Shown in pieces: positions 51,241 to 61,000 of a stretch of 64,000 nucleotides of DNA; position 1 is the first letter of the stretch; every line of letters begins with the position of its first letter. The stretch spans positions 124,001-188,000 of the IMG/VR virus record IMGVR_UViG_3300021962_000021; one strand, given 5' to 3'. The position numbers and the translations under genes were made by a program. Below the pieces are notes generated by a model. It had not been told where the DNA came from, ran no database searches, and worked only from the letters and a program-made list of their open reading frames with translations. The DNA is from a virus.

Positions 51241-52210
51241 TAAACATATAAAATTATTGTTACAACACAGAGATTTACAAAACCCAAACTCTTTTGAAGA
51301 TTTGGGTTATAATTTTTTTGGACCAATCGTTTTTAATTTTTTTGATTGGTTGCGAAAAGAATTAGATGGTTGTGATTTGGTTTTATTTAATTCCAGAGAA
51401 GGATATTTTTTTATAAAAATATATGAATTGTTTAAAGAAAAGTATAATTTACCAAAATACGAATATTTTAAAACATCAAGAAAATTATCAACTATTGCAT
51501 CTTTAAAAACGGAACAAGATATATACGATACATTTAAACTACACCGATATTCTGGCAATTTAAATGGTTTATTGAAGAATAGATTTGGAATAGATATTGA
51601 GGATAATTTTGATATTGATACATCTAAAGAAATTCCAAATTTAAGTAAATATGTTAATGATATTTTGAACAACGCGAAAAGAGTTAGAAGTGAGTATGGA
51701 AAGTATGTAAAGGATGTTATAGGTAATTCTAAAAATGTAATTATGGTTGATAGTGGATTTCAGGGAACAACACAATACAATATTCAAAACACATTTGCAG
51801 TAGAGCTTAAAGGTAGATATATAACATACAAAGGAAATTTACCATTAAAAGATACAAAAGGTTTTTGTGAATTTTATAAAGCGAATTTTAAAGATAACAT
51901 AATATTTTTTGAAAGCGTTTTTACTGATAAAATTGGCACATATATTGATATTACTGATAATAAATTTGTAAATGAAAATATCGAAGTTTTATTTTTTGAT
52001 GAAAAAGAAAAAATTGTAAATGGAGTATTACAATTTATAAAAGATGTATTTGATTTACAAATGGATTACGAAATATCTTATGAATACCCTGATTATATTT
52101 TTGATTTAATGTGTAAGACTGGTTATATAAAAAATGATATATTATTTGATATTTTTTTGCACGATAATTATTATGTAAGAGATAGTATTAAAAAAGTTAA
52201 TAGAATATAA
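51227..52210 (+). CDS. HAD-like protein of the COG5610 type
   Basis: A 327-residue protein with the pattern GYNFFGPIVFNFFDWLRKEL, then LVLFNSREGYFFIKIYELF (about 50-70), YFKTSRKLSTIASL and VIMVDSGFQGTTQYNI (about 170). I know these segments from the C-terminal part of predicted HAD hydrolases (COG5610) that occur in bacterial glycan loci. The first HAD domain itself is absent, but the HAD phosphatase at 50800 lies just upstream and overlaps, so the two together may be a split version of the full-length protein. Function is unknown. Confidence 0.6.
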   Translation: MELIDKHIKLLLQHRDLQNPNSFEDLGYNFFGPIVFNFFDWLRKELDGCDLVLFNSREGYFFIKIYELFKEKYNLPKYEYFKTSRKLSTIASLKTEQDIYDTFKLHRYSGNLNGLLKNRFGIDIEDNFDIDTSKEIPNLSKYVNDILNNAKRVRSEYGKYVKDVIGNSKNVIMVDSGFQGTTQYNIQNTFAVELKGRYITYKGNLPLKDTKGFCEFYKANFKDNIIFFESVFTDKIGTYIDITDNKFVNENIEVLFFDEKEKIVNGVLQFIKDVFDLQMDYEISYEYPDYIFDLMCKTGYIKNDILFDIFLHDNYYVRDSIKKVNRI

Positions 52211-52211
52211 T

Positions 52212-53639
52212 ATGGAACATATGCATGGTTCTAAATTTAAATTAGTTTATACCGATTGGTATATACAGAGTGGTGAAAGAAAACCATTTGGTAATGGAAT
52301 TCATCCTGCAATAAGACAATTTATTCAATATGTTCATAGAAATAATTTGAATATAGATTATTATAGAATGTTACAATATGAACAAGAACAAAAAGGAATT
52401 CCATTTGACCATTCGGAATTATTAAATTATTTTGCAAGAAATTTTGAAAATAATATTATCAACATTACACAGATAGAAGATGATGAATATACATACATTT
52501 ATCCTTTAGAAATAAAAGCGACATTAAGTTATCTAACCGCAGAGAATAAATTTTTTTTAAATGATGTAAATTATGTTTGGAAACTAAAAGATATTATTCC
52601 AACGGAAATGATTGAATATTTTAAATCGGGAAAAGTAAAAATTTTAGTAAACATAATACACGACCCATTATATGATGATTACAATATAAGGGAGTTTGAA
52701 TTAGAAATGAACAAATTGGGTATAAATGGGTCTAATATTATTGTGTTAGGTGGTAGCGAATTTACAGAATATTATCAAAAACATCCACATAGTAAAGTAA
52801 AAATTTATAATGGCCATTTATTTATAAAGGGATATGCGGATATGATGAAAAAATTTCCAGAAAAGGGAGATTTAGGATATATTTGTGATTTGGCAAGAAT
52901 AGAAGATTTATCTGAAAATGCGATAAGACCTTACAAATTTTTGTGTAATAATAAAACAATGTCTAAACCACATAGAGTTGCAATGGCCTATTTTTCAATA
53001 AAATATGATTTACTATCGGAAGGGTTATTTTCTTTTATACAAAAATTATCAAAGGATGAATTATTGAGAAATGTTACATCTTTAATAGATAATCCAAATA
53101 AAGAATATATTGATACGATAGAATCAATGATACCATATGAATTGGATACACAAAATTTGGAAGAAAGACAAAAAGCACATTTCGGAGCAAAAAACAATAT
53201 GAAAGAATGGTATACGGATACATATATAAATTTAGTTACCGAAACTTTTTTTGGTAGAAATGTATTCTTATCGGAAAAAATATTTAAACCATTATCTAAT
53301 TTACAACCATTTATTGTATTAGGTGATTATGGAACATTGGCAGAATTAAAAAGATTAGGATTCAAAACATTTGAACCATTTATTGATGAGAGTTATGATT
53401 TAGAAATTGAAAGAAAAAAGAGAATTAAAAAAATTGAAATTGAAATTGAAAAATTAAAAAATAAATCAATAGAAGAAATACACAATTGGTATTATTCTAT
53501 AAAAGAAATACTTATACATAATCAGAATCATTTGTATACATTTGATAAATACGAATGTTTTGAAGAAATATTTCAAAAAATAAAATTAGATTACGAAAAA
53601 GAAAAGTTATGGAATTCTCAGGAAAAAAAGTTATTGTAA
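52212..53639 (+). CDS. putative glycosyltransferase (exostosin/GT10-like end)
   Basis: The 475-residue protein has an N-terminal part with KLVYTDWYIQSGERKPFGNG. A C-terminal region (about 330-395) follows with INLVTETFFGRNVFLSEKIF, KPLSNLQPFIVLGDYGT and LKRLGFKTF. The order E-T-F, S-E-K-x-x-K-P and G-F-x-T-F is typical of the donor-binding end of GT10/exostosin-like transferases, and a related segment occurs in the protein at 36790. It ends in a charged helix. The last 31 nt overlap the next gene. Confidence 0.65.
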   Translation: MEHMHGSKFKLVYTDWYIQSGERKPFGNGIHPAIRQFIQYVHRNNLNIDYYRMLQYEQEQKGIPFDHSELLNYFARNFENNIINITQIEDDEYTYIYPLEIKATLSYLTAENKFFLNDVNYVWKLKDIIPTEMIEYFKSGKVKILVNIIHDPLYDDYNIREFELEMNKLGINGSNIIVLGGSEFTEYYQKHPHSKVKIYNGHLFIKGYADMMKKFPEKGDLGYICDLARIEDLSENAIRPYKFLCNNKTMSKPHRVAMAYFSIKYDLLSEGLFSFIQKLSKDELLRNVTSLIDNPNKEYIDTIESMIPYELDTQNLEERQKAHFGAKNNMKEWYTDTYINLVTETFFGRNVFLSEKIFKPLSNLQPFIVLGDYGTLAELKRLGFKTFEPFIDESYDLEIERKKRIKKIEIEIEKLKNKSIEEIHNWYYSIKEILIHNQNHLYTFDKYECFEEIFQKIKLDYEKEKLWNSQEKKLL

Positions 53640-54607
53640 CCGGAGCAAACGGATTGGTCGGATTACCAGCAGTTAAAAAATGTTTAGAAGAAGGTGCTGC
53701 AAAAGTATACGCAGTTGACCTTAGATTTAGTGAAAATTTAAACTTTCTAAAAGGACAGCATCCTGATAGATTGGTATTAATTAAAACGGATTTAACTTAT
53801 CTTTCTCATTGTGAAGATTTATTCACTATGGATAAGATTGATATTGTATTACATATCGCGGGTGTAAAAGGTTCACCGGCTCGTTCATCAACGCAACCAG
53901 CAGATTACCTATTCCCAATGTTGATGTTCAATACTAATATGATTAAAGCATCATTTGATGCAAAGGTAGATTGGTTTGTATATCTTTCATCGGTTGGTGT
54001 ATATAAGCCGGCAGAAGTAATGAATGAAGAAGATACTTGGAATCAGGAAGAAACTTGGGCATCAACTCCATCTCGTTTAGATTGGCATCCAGGTTGGACA
54101 AAAAGAATGGGTGAATTAACATTGGATTCTTTAAGAGTTCAATATGGTTGGAAAAATTGGACAGTAATTAGACCTTCAAACATATATGGTATTAATGATA
54201 ACTTTGCACAAGATGCAACGGTGATTAGTTCTAATATTTGGAAATTATTTAATGTAGAGGGTGAGGAAATGGTATGTTGGGGTAATGGTTCTTCTCGTAG
54301 AGATTTCGTATTTGGTGATGATGTTGCACAAGCTACAATTGATGTAGTTAAAAAGGAAGTTAGTGATATTATCAACTTTGGATGTGCAGAAGCAGTAACT
54401 ATTAAAGAAACAATTGAAACTATTGTAGAATGTTATAAAGAATTAACAGGAGAAACCAAAACTATTGTATGGGATGAAACCAAAACAAATGGTGACCCAA
54501 TTAGATGTTTAGGTTCTAAAAAACAAAAACAATATAGTATTCTTCCACAAACATCATTAAAGGAAGGTATTATGAAATCTATTAAAGAATATAAGAGTAG
54601 ATTATAA
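53609..54607 (+). CDS. SDR sugar epimerase/reductase with altered catalytic Tyr
   Basis: This 332-residue GDP-fucose-synthase-like protein starts MEFSGKKVIVTGANGLVG (GxxGxxG). It has VLHIAGVKGSPARSS, the Ser of YLSSVGVYKP (127-128) and VIRPSNIYGINDNF. In most relatives the catalytic YxxxK is YGWTKRxGE or similar; here the line reads HPGWTKRMGE, putting Pro161 where Tyr is expected, with Lys165 kept. Cofactor binding should be intact, but the proton donor is missing or replaced. The start lies inside the previous gene; the Rossmann strand requires it. Confidence 0.82.
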   Translation: MEFSGKKVIVTGANGLVGLPAVKKCLEEGAAKVYAVDLRFSENLNFLKGQHPDRLVLIKTDLTYLSHCEDLFTMDKIDIVLHIAGVKGSPARSSTQPADYLFPMLMFNTNMIKASFDAKVDWFVYLSSVGVYKPAEVMNEEDTWNQEETWASTPSRLDWHPGWTKRMGELTLDSLRVQYGWKNWTVIRPSNIYGINDNFAQDATVISSNIWKLFNVEGEEMVCWGNGSSRRDFVFGDDVAQATIDVVKKEVSDIINFGCAEAVTIKETIETIVECYKELTGETKTIVWDETKTNGDPIRCLGSKKQKQYSILPQTSLKEGIMKSIKEYKSRL

Positions 54608-55290
54608 TGGAAATGTATGCATTTGGTTGCTCCTTTACGGATGGCGTTGGGTTGCAAAATAATAAAACAGAAGCATATCCCATATTATTGGGTAAAAAGT
54701 TGGGATTAAATGTTTATAATATGGGGTCTGCGGGACAATCTAATGATTATATTTTTAGAAATGTTTTTGCACATTTAAAAACTCATATAAAAAAAGATGA
54801 CATTATTTTAATTCAATGGACACATTATATAAGAAAAGAAATTCCAATACAATATAATAATAGAAATTTATATTTAGTTGCACCCAATTGTTTCAATGCA
54901 TTACAAACCGGAACAGCGGATAGTTTATCAAAAAATTGTGTAGGCCAGTATGTTAATCAAAATTTAGAAAGTGATAATGAAGAAATAAAAAAAGAGTATA
55001 AGGATTTTTATAATGAATATATTCTTAAAGCATTGCATGAGGAATATCAAATAACAACAACTGAAAATTATATAAATTCTTTATACACATATCTTGAACA
55101 TAATGGATATAAACACATTCATTTTTTTGGTTGGGATTCTTGTAAAGAACCTTTTAATTTTTATTTTAATAAAATATTAGAAGATACTTTTGGTGGATAC
55201 ACAAATACAAAAAATAATGACCATCCTGATAAAATTGGACATGAGAATTGGGCAAATTATTTAGAAGATAAAATAAAAAAAATGTTATGA
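54607..55290 (+). CDS. SGNH hydrolase-like protein 3
   Basis: The 227-residue protein opens with MEMYAFGCSFTDGVGLQNNK (block I Ser in GCSF), has NMGSAGQSNDYIFRN (blocks II-III) and a C-terminal DHPDKIGHENWANYLEDK with Asp and His in the DxxH-like position. It is closest in form to the following gene, which it overlaps by 4 nt. It is probably an O-acyl esterase or transferase acting on the phage-made glycan. Confidence 0.75.
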   Translation: MEMYAFGCSFTDGVGLQNNKTEAYPILLGKKLGLNVYNMGSAGQSNDYIFRNVFAHLKTHIKKDDIILIQWTHYIRKEIPIQYNNRNLYLVAPNCFNALQTGTADSLSKNCVGQYVNQNLESDNEEIKKEYKDFYNEYILKALHEEYQITTTENYINSLYTYLEHNGYKHIHFFGWDSCKEPFNFYFNKILEDTFGGYTNTKNNDHPDKIGHENWANYLEDKIKKML

Positions 55291-56324
55291 AACATATAGT
55301 AGTATCGGGTTGTTCATTTACAAATAATTTTAGAATTAATATAGGAGATGAAAGGAGATGGGAAAATGACCCAATAGAAGATTGGACATGGGCAAATTGG
55401 TTACAATATAATTTACAAAAGACTCATGTTTTACACAACTATGGTGCACTAACACATGATAATAAAAGTATTGTTCGTTCTATAATTTATAAAGTTACGG
55501 ATTTATTAAAAGAAGGAATTAATCCGGAAGATATATCAGTAATTGCACAATGGACAACATTGACAAGAAATTCTTTTTTTATTACTCCCGAAAAATACGA
55601 TAGTGTAAATCCTGCATTAAGATATCAAAAGTATAATGAAAGTTGGGCTCACACCACAGATTATCTGATAAACGGTAAAGATAAAGTATCACCGTATCAG
55701 CAGGGGTATTTTCACCTAACAGGTGGATTTAATCCTACAAATAATCCAATTAATATAGACCCGGTTACATTTGAATGGTTAGATAAAGTAATGACATATA
55801 ACGAAAGATATTTTGAATGGTTTGAATATATGAACATGCTTTTAGATTTTCTTCACAATAAAGGAATTACAAAAATTAAGTTTTTTTGTATGAATAATAA
55901 TTTTAGTAAAAAATATTTAGGTGAAGGAAGAACACCACCATATTATCATACACCAAAGGAAAAATCCGTATACGAATGTATTATAGAAAATAAAGATATT
56001 TGTAATACTTGGGAACAAAAAGAATTACAATTTGAAAATGCATATGTAAAATCATATGCCGATAAAATAGATTTCAAAAAATATTTTTGGTTTTTTGAAG
56101 AAAATTCCTTACATTTGTTTGGTGGTCTAATTGAATGGTCAATTAGAAATTTTGATTACAATATGGATAGTGATTTACCAAAAGTATTGTGGAGAGAAAT
56201 GAATGGAATGGATTTAGACGAACAAAAAAAATATTTAGAAAGAAGTTGGTATGGGCACACATCATCTATACTAACTAAAAAATTTGTTAATGATGTGGTA
56301 TTAAATTGGGATATTTTAAAATAA
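55287..56324 (+). CDS. SGNH hydrolase-like protein 4
   Basis: A 345-residue relative of the previous protein, beginning MKHIVVSGCSFTNNFRINI with NYGALTHDNKSIVRSIIYKV as blocks II-III. The middle (about 120-200) has an insert rich in Asn, Pro and Trp. The C-terminal HLFGGLIEWSIRNFDYNM is like the GGIIEWFL segment of the protein at 38121, so these two share more than the active-site blocks. I could not identify the catalytic Asp-His pair with confidence. Role as in the other SGNH-like proteins is inferred. Confidence 0.68.
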   Translation: MKHIVVSGCSFTNNFRINIGDERRWENDPIEDWTWANWLQYNLQKTHVLHNYGALTHDNKSIVRSIIYKVTDLLKEGINPEDISVIAQWTTLTRNSFFITPEKYDSVNPALRYQKYNESWAHTTDYLINGKDKVSPYQQGYFHLTGGFNPTNNPINIDPVTFEWLDKVMTYNERYFEWFEYMNMLLDFLHNKGITKIKFFCMNNNFSKKYLGEGRTPPYYHTPKEKSVYECIIENKDICNTWEQKELQFENAYVKSYADKIDFKKYFWFFEENSLHLFGGLIEWSIRNFDYNMDSDLPKVLWREMNGMDLDEQKKYLERSWYGHTSSILTKKFVNDVVLNWDILK

Positions 56325-56328
56325 ATTT

Positions 56329-57321
56329 ATGAATAAAACGGACAAGATTTTAGTTACAGGAGCAAGTGGTTTTATCGGCTCACACCTATTGAGATTATTA
56401 TGGGAAAAAGGATATAGAAACCTAAGAGCAACATCTTATAGTAGAGATTTAAAAAACGATTTCGAAGGAACATCGGAAGTTGAATTTTACAAAGGAAATT
56501 TACAAGATGCGGATTTTTGTAAAGAAGTTTCTAAAGATGTAAATGTAGTATTCCACTGCGCAGCAAACACATCAAACGCATTGGATACGAAAGAAAATCC
56601 ACTATTACATGTTACTCCAAATGTGGAAATGAATGTAAATTTAATGGAACAAAGTTGGAGAAATAGTGTAAGTAAATTCTTATTCATTTCATCTAATACT
56701 TCTTATCCTGATATGGGTAGTGATTGGTGCACAGAAGATATAAATGTTCATGCAACACCTACATTTCCAATTTATGGAGCAGTTGGTAATATGAAAAGAT
56801 ATGGTGAATTACTTTGTCATTTCTTCTCAAATCAAATTCATAACCCAATGCAATGTTTGATTGTTAGACCTTCAAATGCATTCGGACCAAACGACAAATT
56901 TGATTATGAAAAATGTCATGTTACTCCTGCAAACATCAGAAAAGTAGCAGATGGCTTAAATCCAATTCCAGTGTGGGGTGATGGAACGGAAGTTAGAGAT
57001 TTGTTGCATGTAGAAGATATGGCAGATGGTTTTATCTTTGTTGCAGAAAATAATGACAAGTATGATATATTTAATGTTTGTTATGGAGAAGGATTTAGTG
57101 TAAACGAAGTATTAAGTTGGATTAAAGAAGCAGATAACAACAATAATCCAGTTGAATATGTGAATAACAAAGCACCTATGATTCCGGTTAGATTAATGTC
57201 ATCTAAGAAAATAAACGCTGCAGGTTGGAAACCTAAGAGAGATTTAAAAACTGCTTTAAAAGAAACTATCGAATGGTATAAAGCAAATAAACATTTGTAT
57301 AATCCAAATTCAAAACCATAA
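56329..57321 (+). CDS. SDR sugar epimerase/dehydratase with shifted catalytic Tyr
   Basis: This 330-residue protein has KILVTGASGFIGSHLLRLLW (GxxGxxG), VVFHCAANTSN, FLFISSNTSYPDMG with the Ser set and IVRPSNAFGPNDKF. The Lys of the active site is probably in AVGNMKRYGELL (Lys156), where the Tyr position is Val152; the nearest Tyr is Tyr149, seven residues before the Lys. Downstream WGDGTEVRDLLHVEDMA and the sugar-binding end are normal. It should act on a nucleotide sugar. It is joined to the E1 beta gene by TAATG. Confidence 0.85.
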   Translation: MNKTDKILVTGASGFIGSHLLRLLWEKGYRNLRATSYSRDLKNDFEGTSEVEFYKGNLQDADFCKEVSKDVNVVFHCAANTSNALDTKENPLLHVTPNVEMNVNLMEQSWRNSVSKFLFISSNTSYPDMGSDWCTEDINVHATPTFPIYGAVGNMKRYGELLCHFFSNQIHNPMQCLIVRPSNAFGPNDKFDYEKCHVTPANIRKVADGLNPIPVWGDGTEVRDLLHVEDMADGFIFVAENNDKYDIFNVCYGEGFSVNEVLSWIKEADNNNNPVEYVNNKAPMIPVRLMSSKKINAAGWKPKRDLKTALKETIEWYKANKHLYNPNSKP

Positions 57322-57863
57322 TGAGTAAGCCAGAATTTTCACCATATAAGGATGAATTGACAAAAGCAATGAATTTTCTTTCTGAAAAAGAGGATACGGT
57401 TTTCATTGGACAGCAAATAGTTTATGCCGGAAATCCAATGTCAACTACATTGAATGATGTTCCAAAGGAAAAAATGATTGAAGTTCCTGTTATGGAAGAA
57501 ACACAAATGGGAATGAGTTTAGGACTTGCAATAACAGGTAAAACGGTAATATCATTTTATCCAAGATGGGATTTTTTAGTTTCCGCAGCAAATCAGTTAA
57601 TTAATCATGCTGATAAATTTGAACATATGACCGGTAAAAAGGTCAATGTTATTGTTAGAGTCGGTGTTGGTAGTAAAGACCCATTGGATCCAGGTATTCA
57701 GCATAGAAACGATTATACCGATGAATTCCAATCAATTCTTCAATTTACAAAAGTTCATAAATTAAAAAAAATAGAAGATATTTATAAAATATATACTGAA
57801 GCATATGAGCAAGGTGGTATTCATATAATAGTGGAATGGCCTGAATTATATTATAAAAACTAA
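57321..57863 (+). CDS. TPP-dependent E1-type enzyme, beta subunit (Pyr half)
   Basis: The 180-residue protein matches the pyrimidine-binding half of E1 beta/transketolase proteins. TVFIGQQIVYAGNP, the catalytic Glu region EVPVMEETQMGMSLGLAITG (about residues 52-71; this Glu activates the thiamine ring) and GKKVNVIVRVGVGSKDPLDP follow the family order. The C-terminal transketolase domain of normal E1 beta proteins (about 320 residues in full) is missing. Together with the alpha-type protein at 48967 it would make a minimal enzyme. It is the last large gene of the sugar cassette. Confidence 0.85.
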   Translation: MSKPEFSPYKDELTKAMNFLSEKEDTVFIGQQIVYAGNPMSTTLNDVPKEKMIEVPVMEETQMGMSLGLAITGKTVISFYPRWDFLVSAANQLINHADKFEHMTGKKVNVIVRVGVGSKDPLDPGIQHRNDYTDEFQSILQFTKVHKLKKIEDIYKIYTEAYEQGGIHIIVEWPELYYKN

Positions 57864-57866
57864 ATT

Positions 57867-57995
57867 ATGTTTAAAAAATTACCTATCATCTCATTTTTCA
57901 TTAAAAAATATGAAAATTATAAGATGAAAAAGAAAATTCAGAAAAAATTAGAGGAACTCAAAAAGAGAGACCCATTCGTTTATAAGAATTTCTAA
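57867..57995 (+). CDS. small basic protein (42 aa)
   Basis: The short frame starts MFKKLPIISFFIKKYENYKM and ends KRDPFVYKNF. It is basic and helical. It lies 3 nt past the E1 beta stop, and the closing RDPF(I/V)Y motif is one I associate with tiny conserved proteins of T4-like phages, so I take it as real. It occupies most of the otherwise empty stretch 57864-58016. Function is unknown. Confidence 0.6.
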   Translation: MFKKLPIISFFIKKYENYKMKKKIQKKLEELKKRDPFVYKNF

Positions 57996-58003
57996 TATTT
58001 TAG

Positions 58004-58013
58004 GATATTTATA
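58004..58013 (+). promoter_or_regulatory. late-promoter-like motif GATATTTATA
   Basis: A copy of the ATATTTAT octamer in the 21-nt gap after the small basic gene ends 4 nt before the ATG at 58017. It would separate the 1294-residue protein from the sugar operon. Confidence 0.5.
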
Positions 58014-58016
58014 TGT

Positions 58017-61000
58017 ATGAATTTAATAAACGAAGTAGATAAACCGGAAATTAAGAAAACTGTTGTAATATTTTCAGGCAGATTTCAACCCTTTCATAGA
58101 GGACATTATGCAACATATGAGCACTTAGTGTCAAAATTTGGTGCTGCAAATGTTTACATAGGAACATCAAATGACCAATCTGGTCCAAAATCTCCGTTTG
58201 GATTTAAAGAAAAAAAGGAAATTGCAACAAAGATGTTTGGTATTCCTTCAAATAGATTTATACAAATTCGTAATCCATATCAACCGATTGAAATACTTAA
58301 AAAATTCGATGGACAAACTACGCAATATATTGCAGCAGTAGGAGAGAAAGATGCAACAAGATTGCAAGGTAAATACTTTAAACCATATAAAGGCAAAGCT
58401 GGATATGGTTATGATGAAATTGGTTATGTTTATCCGGTACCAGCAGAACAAAATCCAATAAGCGGAACGGATGTTAGAAATGCATTAGGTAGTGGGAATG
58501 ATGAAAAAGCTAAAAAGTTTTTTCTAAAAGCATATCCAAAATTTGATAAAGAAATATATAAAATGATAACAGGAAAGTTAAATGAGAATTTTATAAAAGG
58601 TTATCCATCAAAAGAAGATGTTAAAAAAATCCAAAAGAAAAATGATGATATTCGTTCAGTAGCAACTACGGATGATTCATATGTATATGACCCAATTGCA
58701 GAATTAATTGGTAGAGTGGCAGCAGAAGAGATGTTTAATGAATTTATTTTAGAATATTTGGATGAAGCACCTAATAAAGCATTAGACCAAGACATCACTT
58801 ATACAAATAGTAAAGGCCAGCAAAAGAAAATTAAAGCCAGGGATGCATTAAGATTACCAAAAGACCATCCAGCTCACGTACAAGCAGCTAAAATAGCAGG
58901 ACCGGATGATGCACCTGTGAATGAACCAAAAGCAAAAAAAGAACCAGGAAAAGCAGCTCAAAAAGCAGCAGAACCATCTCAGCCTGGTCAACCAACCAAA
59001 AAAGACCAAACCCAACAAGGAAAAATAGATAAAGAAAAATCATCTACCAGTGCACAATCTGGAAAAGAACAAGGTCCACCACCTGAACAAAAATTAAGTG
59101 GAACTGAATTAAAATCTTCAGCAGAAACTACACCTAAAGACCAAAAAGCCGAAAAAGTAAAACAAGCATTGGATGGTGCAAGAAAAGAGTTATCAAAAGA
59201 AGATAACCAAACTATTGATAAAGTAAACAACCCACAATCTCCGGAAAGAAAAGGAATGATGGGTAACATTAAAAATGGTTTAAAAAAGATTGGTGATGGA
59301 TTAGGACATTGGGCAAAGCATAAGGCAGAAATGGTCGGTGGAACGGTTGATGCAGTAAAAGCATTAGCAAATGGACAGAAAATTGGTTCTACTAAAAATA
59401 AAGAAACAGGCGAATGGGAATACTCCGATGAAAAAAGAAAAGAACAGATAAAACATATAAAACACTTTGCATTGGATGCTGGATTGTTAATAGGTTCTAT
59501 GGCATTGGGTGGAGCTGGAGTTGCAGGAGTAAAAGCAGTGATGGCAGGTAAAGGAGCGGCCGCAGCGGGTTCTGCAGCATTACACGGCGCCGCTGGTGCA
59601 TTTACACATGGTGCCGTTGGATTTGGTGCACATTTGGGTAAAGATATTGCAAAACACGCCGCATTGGAAACATTAGGATTGGGAGGAGTTAGCGCAGCAG
59701 GTGGTGGAGCAGCGTTATCCATAGCAACGGGTGGGATATTGGAAATGATTAATGAAGAAATTGATGATAACAACAAATTTATATCAAACTTTATGAGAAA
59801 GGTTGTCGAAAAAATGGAAACATATCAACTTTCCGATGAACAACTACTCAAATCTATTGAAAATTATAAGAAAAATAAACCAAAACAAGATGCAGCCGAT
59901 TTGTTAAGAGAAAACCTTTCAGAAACAAAACAACAATCAATTCAACATTTTGTAGAGTTTGCAACTAAAAGATTAAAATTACAAGAAACACCAAAAGTTA
60001 ATTTAGTAGGTGGTGGAGAATTTGCAGAAATAAAAACCAGTTTAGGGGGATTTGACCCTGAAACAAAAGAAATATATGTTGCAACCGAAGGAAGATTAAC
60101 GGCGGATATTTTAAGAACTCTTGCACATGAAATGGTTCACAGAAAGCAAGATGAAATGGGATTGGTTAGAAATCCTATGAAAGATGGTGCAGATGGTTCT
60201 CCAATAGAAAACCAGGCGCATGCAGTTGCGGGTATTCTAATGAGGGAATATGGTAGAATTAACAAACAAATATATCAAGAAGGAAAAAACTCACCGGCAT
60301 ATAAAGGACCGGAAGGATACGATGATAGTTGCGATTGTTATCCAAATGAAGATATTAACTTAGATGTTGATAAGGGTGATACTTTATTGATGGGAAAGTT
60401 TAAAAACAAAAAAGTTACAGTAAAAGATATTGGTGTAGATGACCACGGAATGCCAACAATCAATGGTAAGCAAGCAACTACATTTCGTAAAGTAGATGAA
60501 ATGGGCAGTAAGGATATTCATTTTAAAAATATTTTAGATAAACTAAAAAACGGAAACTATACAACAAGAAAGAAGATAGCAATGGCAATTGTCGGTAAGT
60601 ATAATGCAAGTAGAGATACCATTGTAAGAGCTTTGCGTAATATGGGATATGATGATATTACAAATGTTGAAAAGCAAGCCGGAATAGAATTAAATGAAAA
60701 TTTATTATTAGAAGGTGGTGCATATGGACACATGTCGCATCCATTTGATGATATGGATTTAACATTTGGTGACCTTAAAAATATAATTACAGGAGCACTG
60801 AATGGTGATTTGGGTGTAGTAAGAGAGAAAACCGATGGACAAGCATTAGCTATCAGTTGGAAGAATGGTAGATTGATTGCAGCAAGAAACAAAGGACATT
60901 TAGCAAATGCTGGAGCAAATGCTATGGGTATTGAAGATGTTGCATCAAAGTTTGCCGGAAGAGGTGGATTAACCGATGCATACAATTTCGCAATGAGAGA

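Noticed and set aside
58988-59776. Long open frame on the minus strand (262 codons)
   Set aside because: It lies wholly antisense to the linker and Gly/Ala region of the 1294-residue gene. Its Pro/Ala-rich translation mirrors that composition, and it has no promoter or family motif.
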